Shown here: in pieces, positions 16,776-26,357 of the stretch
How the letters are laid out: every line of letters begins with the position of its first letter
Position numbering within the stretch: position 1 is the stretch's first letter
Assembly: GCA_024697425.1 (NCBI GenBank)
Contig: JAILFT010000034.1
Span: forward strand, 1-51,332
DNA from: Butyrivibrio sp.
GTDB lineage: Bacteria; Bacillota; Clostridia; Lachnospirales; Lachnospiraceae
Direction: 5' to 3'
Length of the DNA: 51,332 nucleotides
Notes under the pieces: generated by a model
What the model was told of the DNA's origin: nothing
Databases searched by the model: none
The model's input: only the letters and a program-made list of their open reading frames with translations
Program-made: the position numbers and the translations under genes

Positions 16776-17918
16776 TTATTCCTCGGTGGTGTCTCCTACG
16801 GGTTTGCCGCCTGTAGCAAGCCACTTGAGGTAGGCATTGATGAAGGGATCAAGGTCGCCATCAAGAACGCCGTCTGCGTTGGAGGCTTTGAAACCTGTTC
16901 TGGTGTCATTTACCATGGTGTAGGGCTGAAGGACATAGGAGCGGATCTGGCTGCCCCAGGCATTGTCCATAACTTCGCCTCTGATACCTGCAAGCTTGGC
17001 AGCCTGTTCTTCCTGCTTCATGATGAAGAGCTTGGCTTTCAGCATCTGCATAGCCTTGTCCTTGTTCTGGAACTGGGAACGCTCATTCTGGCAGGCAACA
17101 ACTACGCCTGTAGGAATATGTGTGATACGTACCGCAGATGATGTCTTGTTGATGTGCTGTCCGCCGGCACCGCTGGAGCGATAGGTATCGATCCTGAGGT
17201 CATCGGGATTGATGTCGATATCTACATCTTCCTCAATGTCAGGCATAACGTCGCAGGAGACGAAGGATGTCTGTCTCTTGGCCTGAGCATTGAAAGGACT
17301 GATTCTTACAAGTCTGTGAACACCGTGCTCTGACTTAAGAAGTCCGTAGGCATTGGTCCCTGAAATCTGGAAGGTTACGGACTTGATTCCGGCTTCATCG
17401 CCGTCAAGAAGGTCAAGGGTTTCAACTGAAAATCCCTTTCTCTCGGCCCATCTGGTGTACATACGATATAGCATGCTTGCCCAGTCGCAGGCCTCTGTTC
17501 CGCCGGCTCCGGCATTGAGTCTTAAGATAACGTCATATTTGTCATAGGGACCGTTGAGAAGGTTACTGATACGGATGTCCTCAAGAGTCTGCTCGAAGCT
17601 GTCAAGCTCCTGTCTGATCTCTGCAGCCATATCCTCATCATCAACACCCTCGGCATTCTGCATGTCAATAAGATCGATAATGTCATTGTACTGGGCATTG
17701 AGATGCTCAATGTTCTCAACAAGGTCCTGCATGTTCTTAAGGTCCTTGGTCTTCTTGTTGGCCTTCTCGGCATTGTCCCAGAATCCTGGCTCTTCCATCT
17801 CACGGGAGAGCTCCTCTATGATCTTCTTCTTGGAATCCAGGTCAAGGGAGGCAGTAACCTCCTTAAGTGTATCCTGAAGGTTCTGGATCTCAACCTTCAT
17901 CTGATCTAAAACTACCAT
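16776..17918 (-). CDS. prfB: peptide chain release factor 2
   Basis: The protein has 380 residues. It reads UGA and UAA stop codons and triggers peptide release. The catalytic GGQ is at 252-254 in SSGAGGQHINKTSSAV, and the stop-codon recognition tripeptide SPF is in RISPFNAQA. The frame is continuous: at codons 25-26, where many bacteria have the autoregulatory CTT TGA C frameshift, this gene reads CTT GAC (17841-17846). An AGGAGG remnant is still present upstream (17858-17863). The ribosome site TAAGGAGA is 6 bases before the ATG. It starts 18 bases after secA and is probably cotranscribed with it. Confidence 0.97.
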   Translation of the reverse strand: MVVLDQMKVEIQNLQDTLKEVTASLDLDSKKKIIEELSREMEEPGFWDNAEKANKKTKDLKNMQDLVENIEHLNAQYNDIIDLIDMQNAEGVDDEDMAAEIRQELDSFEQTLEDIRISNLLNGPYDKYDVILRLNAGAGGTEACDWASMLYRMYTRWAERKGFSVETLDLLDGDEAGIKSVTFQISGTNAYGLLKSEHGVHRLVRISPFNAQAKRQTSFVSCDVMPDIEEDVDIDINPDDLRIDTYRSSGAGGQHINKTSSAVRITHIPTGVVVACQNERSQFQNKDKAMQMLKAKLFIMKQEEQAAKLAGIRGEVMDNAWGSQIRSYVLQPYTMVNDTRTGFKASNADGVLDGDLDPFINAYLKWLATGGKPVGDTTEE

Positions 17919-17936
17919 CTAATATCTCCTTAAAAC

Positions 17937-20504
17937 TTATACCTGTCTGCCATGACAGTTCTTGTACTTCTTGCCGGATCCGCAAGGGCATGGATCGTTG
18001 GGATAAATCTTAGCCTCTGCTCTCTTGATGGGAGCCTTGGCTACGGTATCATCCTTGTTGGTTCCGGTAACCTTTGCTACCTGCTCACGCTCTACTTTCT
18101 CTTCGATATGAACGTGGAACAGAAGCCTTACTGTATCTTCCTCAATGTTCCTGGTCATGTCATCGAACATCTCAAAGCCTGCAAGCTTATACTCAAGCTT
18201 GGGATCTCTCTGAGCATAGGACTGAAGACCGATACCCTGGCGCAGCTGATCCATATCATCGATGTGGTCCATCCACTTTCTGTCAATGACTTTAAGAAGG
18301 ATAACACGCTCAATCTCACGGATTGTTTCAGGCTCGGGGAACTCTGCCTCTTTTGCCTCATAGAGCTTAACAGCCTCTTCTTTGAGCTGCTGTGTAAGCC
18401 CCGCCTTGGTAAGGTTGTCGATACGTCCCCTTGTAATCTTCTTAAGAGGTACTGTAGGAAGAAGCAGCTCATTGAGCTCCTGAAGATTCCAGTTATCAGG
18501 ATCATTCTCCTCACCCACAACGGTCTCCACGGAGGATTCAACTATATCTGTGATCATCTTGTAGATGGAGTCTCTCATGGAGTCTCCGTCCAGAACCTTC
18601 TTACGCTCTGCATAGATGATCTCTCTCTGCTCGTTGTTGACCTGGTCATACTCAAGCAGGTTCTTACGTATTGCATAGTTGTTGGACTCGATCTTCTTCT
18701 GGGCTGATTCAATAGCCCTTGACAGGGATGAGTGCTCAATTTCCTGTCCCTCGGGGATCTTAACCGCATTGAAGATGGCGGTAAGTCTCTCGGAACCGAA
18801 GAGTCTCATCAGATTGTCTTCCAGTGAAAGATAGAACTTGGACTCACCGGGATCTCCCTGACGACCGGAACGACCACGGAGCTGATTGTCGATACGTCTT
18901 GACTCATGTCTCTCAGTACCGATGATCTTAAGTCCGCCGGCCTCTCTTGCCTCGTCATCAAGCTTGATATCGGTACCACGGCCGGCCATGTTGGTAGCGA
19001 TGGTAACGGCGCCGTGCTTACCTGCTTCAGCAACTATCTCAGCTTCCAACTCATGGAACTTGGCGTTCAGAACCTGATGCTGGATGCCGCGCTTTTTAAG
19101 CATCCTGCTAAGTTCCTCGGAAGCCTCAATGGTAATGGTACCAACCAGAACAGGCTGTCCCTTTGCATGAGACTCAACAACGGCATCACAGATGGCGTTG
19201 AGCTTCTCTTTTCTGGTCTTGTACATAGCATCCTGATGATCTATACGGATTACAGGCTTGTTGGTAGGAATAACGATCACATCCATGCCGTATATATCAC
19301 GGAACTCCTGCTCCTCTGTAAGAGCAGTACCGGTCATACCGCACTTGTTCTCAAACTTGTTGAAGAAGTTCTGGAAAGTAATGGTTGCAAGGGTCTTGGA
19401 CTCCCTCTTTACCTTAACATGTTCTTTGGCCTCGATAGCCTGATGAAGGCCGTCAGAATAACGACGTCCCGGCATTACACGGCCTGTGAACTCATCTACG
19501 ATAAGGACTTCATCATCCTTGACGATGTAGTCATGGTCCTTCTGCATAAGGTTGTTGGCACGAAGGGCAAGGATGATATTGTGCTGGATCTCAAGGTTCT
19601 CGGGATCTGCAAGGTTCTCAATTCTGAAGAATCTCTCAACCTTGGCAACACCCTGCTCGGTAAGGTTTACGATCTTGTCCTTCTCATTGACAATGAAGTC
19701 ACCTGTCTCTTCTCTCTCAACGCCCATGATGGCATCCATCTTGGACAGTTCTTCCATATCCTCACCTCTTGTCATCTGCTTGGCAAGAATATCGCAGGCC
19801 TCATAGAGCTTGGTTGACTTGTCGCTCTGACCGGAAATGATCAGAGGCGTACGGGCTTCGTCGATAAGGATTGAGTCAACCTCATCGATGATACAGAAGT
19901 GCAGACCACGAAGAACGCACTGCTCTTTGTAGATAGCCATGTTATCCCTAAGGTAATCAAATCCCAGCTCATTATTGGTTACATAGGTGATGTCGCAGTT
20001 ATAAGCCGCTTTCCTCTCCTCACTGGTCATGCTGTTAAGAACGCATCCAACTGAAAGGCCCAGGAATCTGTGGATCTGTCCCATCTGATCAGCATCACGC
20101 TTAGCCAGGTAGTCATTGACTGTAACTACGTGAACACCCTTGCCTGCCAGGGCCTCCAGATATGAAGGAAGTGTAGCCACAAGAGTCTTACCTTCACCGG
20201 TTCTCATCTCAGCGATACGTCCCTGATGAAGGATGATACCGCCTATGATCTGTACTCTGAAGTGTTCCATTCCAAGTACTCTCACACTTGCCTCACGGAC
20301 AACCGCATAGGCTTCAGGCAGGATGTCATCAAGGCTCTGCCCTTCGGCAAGTCTCTTCTTGAATTCATCGGTCTTGGCCCGAAGCTGCTCATCGGAAAGA
20401 GCCTGCATCTGAGGTCTCATTGCCTCAATAGCATCAACGGTGCCCTTGATCCTCTTAAGCTCTCTCTCGGAATGTGTTCCGATAATCTTATCTAATATAC
20501 TCAT
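17937..20504 (-). CDS. secA: preprotein translocase ATPase SecA
   Basis: The protein has 855 residues, the expected length. It is the ATP-driven motor of the Sec protein export pathway, acting at the cytoplasmic face of SecYEG. Walker A is MRTGEGKTL, the DEAD-like box is in [18 protein letters not shown], and the second motor domain has [12 protein letters not shown] and [20 protein letters not shown]. The C-terminus ends with the zinc-binding [18 protein letters not shown]. It has its own promoter (20563-20591) and leads into prfB. Confidence 0.98.
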   Translation of the reverse strand: MSILDKIIGTHSERELKRIKGTVDAIEAMRPQMQALSDEQLRAKTDEFKKRLAEGQSLDDILPEAYAVVREASVRVLGMEHFRVQIIGGIILHQGRIAEMRTGEGKTLVATLPSYLEALAGKGVHVVTVNDYLAKRDADQMGQIHRFLGLSVGCVLNSMTSEERKAAYNCDITYVTNNELGFDYLRDNMAIYKEQCVLRGLHFCIIDEVDSILIDEARTPLIISGQSDKSTKLYEACDILAKQMTRGEDMEELSKMDAIMGVEREETGDFIVNEKDKIVNLTEQGVAKVERFFRIENLADPENLEIQHNIILALRANNLMQKDHDYIVKDDEVLIVDEFTGRVMPGRRYSDGLHQAIEAKEHVKVKRESKTLATITFQNFFNKFENKCGMTGTALTEEQEFRDIYGMDVIVIPTNKPVIRIDHQDAMYKTRKEKLNAICDAVVESHAKGQPVLVGTITIEASEELSRMLKKRGIQHQVLNAKFHELEAEIVAEAGKHGAVTIATNMAGRGTDIKLDDEAREAGGLKIIGTERHESRRIDNQLRGRSGRQGDPGESKFYLSLEDNLMRLFGSERLTAIFNAVKIPEGQEIEHSSLSRAIESAQKKIESNNYAIRKNLLEYDQVNNEQREIIYAERKKVLDGDSMRDSIYKMITDIVESSVETVVGEENDPDNWNLQELNELLLPTVPLKKITRGRIDNLTKAGLTQQLKEEAVKLYEAKEAEFPEPETIREIERVILLKVIDRKWMDHIDDMDQLRQGIGLQSYAQRDPKLEYKLAGFEMFDDMTRNIEEDTVRLLFHVHIEEKVEREQVAKVTGTNKDDTVAKAPIKRAEAKIYPNDPCPCGSGKKYKNCHGRQV

Positions 20505-20562
20505 TTCTTTCTCCTAAAAAAGGGCATACTCCACCCTTTGTATTAAGCAAAGTCCAAAGCAC

Positions 20563-20591
20563 ATTGTAGCAGATTTGGCCTATATTATCAA
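20563..20591 (-). promoter_or_regulatory. sigma-A promoter of secA-prfB
   Basis: On the minus strand TTGATA (20586-20591) is 17 bases from TACAAT (20563-20568). It lies directly downstream of the terminator hairpin of the previous operon. Confidence 0.75.
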
Positions 20592-20594
20592 GAA

Positions 20595-20618
20595 GGCCCC
20601 CGATGGGCATCGGGGGCC
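20595..20618 (-). terminator. hairpin after the tandem-GNAT/DUF3626-like operon
   Basis: GGCCCCCGATG and CATCGGGGGCC form a perfect 11-base stem with a two-base spacer. The following T tract is weak (TTCTTGATAATATA), and the secA -35 box begins just after it. Confidence 0.65.
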
Positions 20619-20653
20619 ATTAGGTGCATTGCTGCGTCATACCTGTTATGTTT

Positions 20654-20875
20654 TTACATATTGGCTTTCAGAATCTCTTCGATAGTATTTAATCTCTCAT
20701 CAGTAAGAGGCTCAACATCATCATAGGGCCAGAAGCCTCTGGTCAGGAGTTCCTCCGGATCTTTTCCCCTTACAATTGTATCGGGAAAATCAAGATTTAC
20801 CATTGCACAGGTCCCATCCTCAAGCCTTACAACATAAGAACCTTCGTGGTCGCTTATCTCTACAGTAAATTTCAT
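20654..20875 (-). CDS. small hypothetical protein
   Basis: The protein has 73 residues, is acidic, and has no signal peptide or membrane segment. It begins MKFTVEISDHEGSYVVRLED, a two-strand hairpin, and ends in a helix. A strong AAGGAGAAGG site precedes the ATG. It starts 12 bases after the large DUF3626-like gene and is the third gene of that operon. Its size and acidity would suit an immunity or chaperone-like partner of the large protein; that is speculation. No family is recognised. Confidence 0.65.
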   Translation of the reverse strand: MKFTVEISDHEGSYVVRLEDGTCAMVNLDFPDTIVRGKDPEELLTRGFWPYDDVEPLTDERLNTIEEILKANM

Positions 20876-20887
20876 GTTCCTTCTCCT

Positions 20888-22813
20888 TTATTTTTTCTTG
20901 GTCTTCTTGCCTTCCATCAATGCCTTAACTTCTTCGAAAGTCATGGTATTTCCGTAAGTATCCCATACGCTGAGTTTAAGATCTCCCATGCCCTCTCTGT
21001 CATGTACCTCGGGATTCTTATTGATTATATTGATATGGTCGTAAAGATCCCTGAAGTCTTTATTGTCTACCAGATAATATTTCATATCTATATCAGTCAT
21101 ATTTTTAAGATTAAGAGATGCTCCGTTAAGGATAAATGATACTTCATCTATCTCAGCCACTCCGACATTACCGTGATAATGAGCCTCATAGTAAGTAAAA
21201 GTACGATTATCGGTGATGGTCACAGGTGCCTCGCTTCCACCGTCTTTAATGCCTTCCCAGTTATTAGCCTTAAGTTCTTTGGCCCTCTTATAAATAGACG
21301 GAAGATTCTCACCGCAGGCTTTGATATCGGGCCCATGACCTGCTTTTTTATCCACATAGGCCGCCCTTCCATGTTTAATGTCATAGTAATCAAATTGAGG
21401 CATATCCAGATTCTCGCTGCTTGTACCACCTTTGCTGTTGCCGCATACAAAGGAAACTCTACCCTTCATCTTCTGCTTATTAAGTCTGATGGTGGTATCT
21501 CCATAGCACCTTACGGGATCCACACCGGGCCTGTTGCCGCAAAGTCCCTCAGAAGTCCTGGCTCCCAATGAACCAAAGGAAAGACAATTCTTAGGATCCA
21601 ACGGTGACGATTCGGAATACTGCTTTTTCTTGAGGTTATAATATCCTGCAAGATTTTGACTGAAGTAACGTGTTTCCAGAATCTTTATGGCATTACAAAG
21701 CTTAAACCTTGCATGAAACTCAGATTTTTCCAACATTCTCTCGAAATACTCGTTAACAGTACTCTCTACCTGCTTCGGTGTGACACCTTTGTTTTCGGGA
21801 TCAGCAAGGATCTTTTTCATTTGAACAGCCAGATTATAATTCATTATATCCTTAGGATCGGGATTATTTTTTCGGACCCTTTTCTTTAACTCGTTAAATT
21901 TCTTCTCCTCCAGAATACTCCAGTCTACGGTCGTCTTCTTGAGATTTTCCGCAAGGTCCTTCTTATAGTAGTTATCCAGAGGAGCATCATTCACCTTGTT
22001 TTCTCTCTGCTTGGCTTTAAGTTTCTCTATCTCATCATCCTTTTTGGTTTTTTCCAATTCCATATCAACAAATCTGTTATGGAGGTCCTTAAATCTTTTT
22101 ATCTGCGCCTTTTCCTTTTTGCTGTCTATTTTCGGCACAATCTTATTTTTGGGTTCTTCTTCTTTTATCAGAATGGGTTTTTCTACAACGAGTTCAGAAG
22201 TTCTGCTTTCTATTAATCCCCATTCGTACTTAGCCCTTTCAATTTCATTCGTGGCAAGGTTATAAAGATCCTGAAACTGATTTTTGCTTGCCCTGAGCAT
22301 CTTTTCCACATGCTCAAGTCTGAAAAGCCTCTCATAGACCTCCGGAGCTCTTTTCTTTAAAGCATTGAGTTTCTTGGTACGATCCTTATCCAGTTTTTTA
22401 TGAATCGTTGGGTCGTAGTTGTTTAGAAGATGTATTGTATAGTTAAGGGTAGCCACATTCTTGACCCCGGGTATAGATCCGCACAGATCAAGAAGCTGTT
22501 TGTGAAGCTTCATAGCAGTTTTCGTTTTAGTCTCAGCCTTTTCCCTGATCTGCCTGTCTGAAGCATTTGGCTCCTTTAAGCCAATTAAATCCTCGTATCT
22601 TGACTGGTACTTACCCTTAAGTTCGTCGTAGTTAACATACTTTAACTCTGTTTTCGCGATGAGACCAACATCCGTATTCTCTTCCTTGATCTTATTATTC
22701 ATATCCCTAATTGCATTCACCTGTTTATCGGTAAACTGCAGGGGAAGATTGTTTATCAAAGCTTCTCTGCCGTACTTTTCAGTGCTTTCAAGTTCCTCTC
22801 TTGACATTGTCAT
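20888..22813 (-). CDS. large coiled protein with DUF3626-like C-terminal domain
   Basis: The protein has 641 residues and no signal peptide. Residues 1-385 are mostly charged helix, probably coiled coil. Residues about 405-570 resemble DUF3626: LSFGSLGARTSEG, then RCYGDTTIRL with Arg435, a Gly-Thr-Ser-Ser stretch, and YYEAHYHGNVGVAEIDEVSF with Glu543 and His547. An Arg strand, Ser/Thr strand and Glu strand in this order is also the layout of ADP-ribosyltransferase-like folds; that link is my inference. It ends with KKTKKK. It follows a tandem-GNAT gene and precedes a 73-residue gene. Like the kinase-like protein at 60-3320, it pairs a helical region with an apparent catalytic domain. Confidence 0.6.
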   Translation of the reverse strand: MTMSREELESTEKYGREALINNLPLQFTDKQVNAIRDMNNKIKEENTDVGLIAKTELKYVNYDELKGKYQSRYEDLIGLKEPNASDRQIREKAETKTKTAMKLHKQLLDLCGSIPGVKNVATLNYTIHLLNNYDPTIHKKLDKDRTKKLNALKKRAPEVYERLFRLEHVEKMLRASKNQFQDLYNLATNEIERAKYEWGLIESRTSELVVEKPILIKEEEPKNKIVPKIDSKKEKAQIKRFKDLHNRFVDMELEKTKKDDEIEKLKAKQRENKVNDAPLDNYYKKDLAENLKKTTVDWSILEEKKFNELKKRVRKNNPDPKDIMNYNLAVQMKKILADPENKGVTPKQVESTVNEYFERMLEKSEFHARFKLCNAIKILETRYFSQNLAGYYNLKKKQYSESSPLDPKNCLSFGSLGARTSEGLCGNRPGVDPVRCYGDTTIRLNKQKMKGRVSFVCGNSKGGTSSENLDMPQFDYYDIKHGRAAYVDKKAGHGPDIKACGENLPSIYKRAKELKANNWEGIKDGGSEAPVTITDNRTFTYYEAHYHGNVGVAEIDEVSFILNGASLNLKNMTDIDMKYYLVDNKDFRDLYDHINIINKNPEVHDREGMGDLKLSVWDTYGNTMTFEEVKALMEGKKTKKK

Positions 22814-22851
22814 CTCTTTGTCCCTCGTTTCTTTTTCTTGTTATTCATGCC

Positions 22852-23679
22852 TTAAAGATAGTAGGAATATATTCTGGTCTCCACATGCTCCGGACTTTCT
22901 TTAAATCCAAATCTGGTAACCAGCCCCTCGACCTCGCTTGTGAAGGGACAGATGATCACTTCACATGACGGAGAATACTTCTTCAGGGCATTGACTGTGG
23001 TAAATACGATAAGCTTCATTACTTCCTGAATCGCAAGCTCCCTGGCATCCATCCATTGGAACTCCAGAGTCCCGTCTCCGAGATCCCGGGCAAGGATTCC
23101 AGCTGCCACCTCACCGTCTTTAAACATAAAGCAGGAAAGTTCCTCATTATCCGCAGCTCTGCGATATCTGTTACATGGATATATATTGTTATACGAATCA
23201 ATGTCATGGTTTGTCAGATTTTTTCCAATTTTAAATTCACTGACATCCTTTTTCTTTTCAAAAAGCTTTAATGTTTCTCCCTGATACTGGGCAATTTCTT
23301 TAAGAGTAGCATGGTACTTTTTGACATTTCCCTCGCTGGGGATGAAGCCGATATCCAACATTGCAAAATCGTAGTCATCGAAAAAGGTCTTCTCTGCCCC
23401 CACAATGTACTCAATCCTGTAGACATCCCAGTCCTGCTTTTTAATAATCTCTATCAGTTCCTTTTCGCATTCTCCCGCTTCCAGATCATTAATATATTCA
23501 AGGCTGAGGATTTCCATAACAGCATGGTTTTTCCTGAGGATAGCCGCCCCCAGAACTCCCCTGTCATCATATATTCCCAGGGCAATAGTGTTTTTGTCAG
23601 TTAGCTCAATCTCATAACGTCTGGCTATGAATGGCTCAAAATATTCCCTGCTCTTATCATCGATCACACAAAATTCCAT
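22852..23679 (-). CDS. tandem GNAT-like protein
   Basis: The protein has 275 residues. The N-terminal half (VLGAAILRKNHAVMEILSLE, then a helix) and C-terminal half (AAGILARDLGDGTLEFQW, then a helix and GFKESPEHVETRIYSYYL) each have the GNAT strand-helix order, but neither has a clear (R/Q)xxGxG/A loop, so enzymatic activity is uncertain. It resembles the 323-residue protein at 3332-4303 in design. GGAGAG precedes the ATG, and a TTGTAT-N17-CATAAT promoter lies upstream. It is the first gene of the operon with the DUF3626-like protein. Confidence 0.6.
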   Translation of the reverse strand: MEFCVIDDKSREYFEPFIARRYEIELTDKNTIALGIYDDRGVLGAAILRKNHAVMEILSLEYINDLEAGECEKELIEIIKKQDWDVYRIEYIVGAEKTFFDDYDFAMLDIGFIPSEGNVKKYHATLKEIAQYQGETLKLFEKKKDVSEFKIGKNLTNHDIDSYNNIYPCNRYRRAADNEELSCFMFKDGEVAAGILARDLGDGTLEFQWMDARELAIQEVMKLIVFTTVNALKKYSPSCEVIICPFTSEVEGLVTRFGFKESPEHVETRIYSYYL

Positions 23680-23717
23680 TTTCGTCTCTCCTCATGAGTG
23701 AAATAAATTCTCACATA

Positions 23718-23746
23718 ATTATGATAATTTTAAAATAAAAATACAA
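23718..23746 (-). promoter_or_regulatory. promoter of the second tandem-GNAT operon
   Basis: On the minus strand TTGTAT (23741-23746) and CATAAT (23718-23723) are 17 bases apart, 40 bases before the start codon. Confidence 0.5.
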
Positions 23747-23792
23747 CTGCCACTTGGCAGGGCATAACCTGAAAACCTTCGAAAAGTGCAGT

Positions 23793-23822
23793 AAAAAAGG
23801 GCTTCGATTCCTATCGAAGCCC
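23793..23822 (-). terminator. terminator of ptb-buk
   Basis: GGGCTTCGAT and ATCGAAGCCC form a 10-base stem with a four-base loop, followed on the minus strand by six T. Confidence 0.95.
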
Positions 23823-23853
23823 CTAAGGTTAAATTTTTATAAACTTGTTGAAA

Positions 23854-24918
23854 TCAGTAGGTCTGAGCCTTCTCCTCACCGTTTAGTACGCGAAGTGCGC
23901 CCTGGGCAAGTGCCAGAAGCTCATCCTCTCCGGGATAAACAGTTACCGGAGCGATCCAGTCTACTCTGTCCTTGATGGCTTCGGTGATAACCTGGCCGTA
24001 AGCGATTCCGCCGGTAAGGATGATCTGGTCAACCTTGCCCTTGAGGACTGTAGCGCAGGCTCCGATGTTCTTGCAGATCTGGTAAATGAAGGCGTCGCGG
24101 ACAAGAATTGCCTTCTCATTGCCCTCTTCACACATCTTGTTAACTTCTCTCATGTCATTGGTTCCAAGGTATGCGTTGAGTCCGCCGTAGCCAACAATCT
24201 TTTTCTTCATCTCGTCGTAGGTATACTTGCCGGAGAAGCACATATCTACCAGCGCCTTGGCAGGAATGCCGTTCGCTCTCTCGGGAGAGAAAGCACCGTC
24301 GCCGTTGAGGGCTGCGTAAACATCCACCATCTTGCCGTTCTTGTGAACACCTGTAGATGTACCGCCACCCATATGAACAACAATTACGCTGATCTCGTCG
24401 TATTTTTTACCAATCTCCTTAGCGTATCTTCTGGCAACAGCCTTCTGGTTAAGGGGATGATCAATGGAAACACGCTCAATTTCGGGAACACCGGAAATGC
24501 GGGCTACGGGCTCCATCTCATCTACAACAACGGGATCTACAATGTATGAGGGAACACCAATCTCATCGCCGATCTCTCTTGCAAGGATGCCGCCGAGGTT
24601 GGAAGCGTGCTGCCCCTGAACGCCCTTGCGAAGGTCCTCTAAAAGAGCGTCTGTACACTCATAGGTTCCTCCTGGAATGGGACGAAGAAGTCCGCCTCTT
24701 CCCACAATAACGTTGAAGCTCTTGATATCGATGTTCTCTTTCTTGAGGAAATCAAGGATAATGTTCTTTCTGAAATCCTTCTGATCGATTATGGATGCAT
24801 AGGACTCGATCTCTTCGGTGCTGTGTCTTAAAGTCTCTTCCTTGGTGAGGGTCTCGTCCTCAAAAATACCAACCTTAGTGGAAGTTGAACCGGGATTGAT
24901 GATCAAACTTTTTATCAT
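23854..24918 (-). CDS. buk: butyrate kinase
   Basis: The protein has 354 residues. It converts butyryl phosphate and ADP to butyrate and ATP. The acetate/butyrate kinase signature [13 protein letters not shown] is at the N-terminus; [17 protein letters not shown] and [16 protein letters not shown] are characteristic of Buk rather than AckA, as is the length. I start it at the ATG at 24918; a GTG nine bases upstream directly abuts the AAGGAAGG site. It lies 59 bases after ptb in the same operon and ends in a strong terminator. Confidence 0.95.
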   Translation of the reverse strand: MIKSLIINPGSTSTKVGIFEDETLTKEETLRHSTEEIESYASIIDQKDFRKNIILDFLKKENIDIKSFNVIVGRGGLLRPIPGGTYECTDALLEDLRKGVQGQHASNLGGILAREIGDEIGVPSYIVDPVVVDEMEPVARISGVPEIERVSIDHPLNQKAVARRYAKEIGKKYDEISVIVVHMGGGTSTGVHKNGKMVDVYAALNGDGAFSPERANGIPAKALVDMCFSGKYTYDEMKKKIVGYGGLNAYLGTNDMREVNKMCEEGNEKAILVRDAFIYQICKNIGACATVLKGKVDQIILTGGIAYGQVITEAIKDRVDWIAPVTVYPGEDELLALAQGALRVLNGEEKAQTY

Positions 24919-24977
24919 GATATACACCTTCCTTTCATTAAAATGAAGTTAGAATAGGGAAATCAAAGATTCCCGGA

Positions 24978-25889
24978 TTATTTCTCGTTTGCAACAACAG
25001 CTGCAAGAGCGATGGAGTTAACCTTTACTTCTACAGAATCGGATCTGGAAGTAAGGATTACGGGAGCCTTTGTTCCTGTAAGAATATTGCCGTTCTTAAC
25101 CTGTGCAAGACGAACAATGGTCTTATAAGTAAGGTTTCCTGCGTGGATATCAGGGAAAAGAAGGATGTCGGCATCGCCGACGATCTTTCTGTCAAGAGCG
25201 CCTGCCTTGTGCTTGGCAGCCTCAGGGTCAATGGCAAGATCCATTGAAAGAGGTCCGTCAACTATGCAGTTCTTGATCTCACCCTCTTCATTGAGTCTTG
25301 TGAGCTCTGCCGCCTCAACGGTAACGGGCATCTTGGGGTTAACAACTTCAACAGCTGCAAGAGGAGCTACCTTAGGGCACTCAACGCCGCAGGCTCTTGC
25401 AACATCTACTGTATACTCAATGATGACTTTTTTATCCTCAAGGGTGGGATATGGCATGAAAGCAACGTCGGTGAGGAAAAGAAGACGGTCGATGCCGGGG
25501 ATCTCAAATACGCATACGTGGGAAAGAGGACGGCCTGTGCGAAGTCCAACTTCCTTATCAAGAACGCTCTTAAGGAAATCCTTGGACTCAAGGGCACCCT
25601 TCATATAGATGTCAGCCTTGCCGTCATGTACAAGGGATACAGCTGTGCGTGCAGCCTCGATGGTATCCTTCACATCGATGATCTCGTAGTCAGCGGGATT
25701 CATGCCAAGTGTTCCCATGATCTCAGCGATCTTGTCACTGTCACCAACAAGGATGGGGTCAACGATTCCTCTCTCCTTAGCTACCTTAACAGCCTCAAGG
25801 ACATGTGAGTCCTGAGCCACAGCAACAGACATCTTCTTCACAGATGCTGTCTTAAGCTTTGCCAGAATGTCATCAAAATTCTTACTCAT
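24978..25889 (-). CDS. ptb: phosphate butyryltransferase
   Basis: The protein has 303 residues. It transfers the butyryl group from butyryl-CoA to phosphate. MSVAVAQDSHVLEAV, GLRTGRPLSHVCVF and GPLSMDLAIDPEAAKHK are typical of Ptb, with the end GTKAPVILTSRSDS. The start at 25889 has a GGAGG site 10 bases upstream; a longer frame would run through the probable promoter. It is the first gene of ptb-buk, giving ATP from butyryl-CoA. Confidence 0.95.
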   Translation of the reverse strand: MSKNFDDILAKLKTASVKKMSVAVAQDSHVLEAVKVAKERGIVDPILVGDSDKIAEIMGTLGMNPADYEIIDVKDTIEAARTAVSLVHDGKADIYMKGALESKDFLKSVLDKEVGLRTGRPLSHVCVFEIPGIDRLLFLTDVAFMPYPTLEDKKVIIEYTVDVARACGVECPKVAPLAAVEVVNPKMPVTVEAAELTRLNEEGEIKNCIVDGPLSMDLAIDPEAAKHKAGALDRKIVGDADILLFPDIHAGNLTYKTIVRLAQVKNGNILTGTKAPVILTSRSDSVEVKVNSIALAAVVANEK

Positions 25890-25968
25890 TGCAGAACAAC
25901 CTCCATAATATAATTGTAGCGCCTTGGCGCATAACAAATCTGCGGTCCCTTGGCCGCCATATGATAAA

Positions 25969-25997
25969 ATTTTAACACTATACTCGAATAATCGCAA
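25969..25997 (-). promoter_or_regulatory. promoter of ptb-buk
   Basis: On the minus strand TTGCGA (25992-25997) and TAAAAT (25969-25974) are 17 bases apart. The leader of about 75 bases contains the small hairpin GCGCCAAGGCGC. Confidence 0.5.
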
Positions 25998-26108
25998 GGA
26001 CTAACATATTCCAATGAAGTTTCCATCTGCCTTTTCCTCATTCTTTTTTGGAAAAAGAGCTTAATGGTAATTTACAGAGAATACCAGACCTTTAATAATT
26101 TGAAAAAG

Positions 26109-26290
26109 TGACTAAAGCAAAGCCTTCTGCAAGTTCAGGTCACCCTAATCGGGTTTTTACAAGCAATTTTCAACTTTTTGTTGAGGGGTAGGTGACTAAG
26201 CTCCCCGAGCACCGGCACCTTAGTCACCCCGGCATCGCAAAAAACCCGAAAAAAGGTGACTCAATAGAGGAATCATTGAACCTTTAGTCA
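26109..26290. repeat. 182-base nested imperfect palindrome
   Basis: Three outer pairs share one centre: TGACTAAAG (26109-26117) with CTTTAGTCA (26282-26290), GTCACC (26139-26144) with GGTGAC (26255-26260), and CGGGTTTTT (26150-26158) with AAAAACCCG (26240-26248). The spacers are 21 bases on both sides, then 5 and 6. Inside, GGTGACTAAG (26191-26200) pairs with CTTAGTCACC (26219-26228), and CAAC/GTTG form a small hairpin at 26171-26183. Confidence 0.85.
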
Positions 26291-26357
26291 AAAAACGAAA
26301 AATTCCGGGGGCAGGTACTCTATTGTATTCCCGCTCATCACATATCCCTAACTCGTG

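Larger units (their letters stand above)
25890..26357. other. 468-base intergenic region between the GH31 gene and ptb
   Basis: There is no gene. It contains the ptb promoter and leader and the 182-base nested palindrome at 26109-26290. Nothing else is recognised. Confidence 0.7.
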
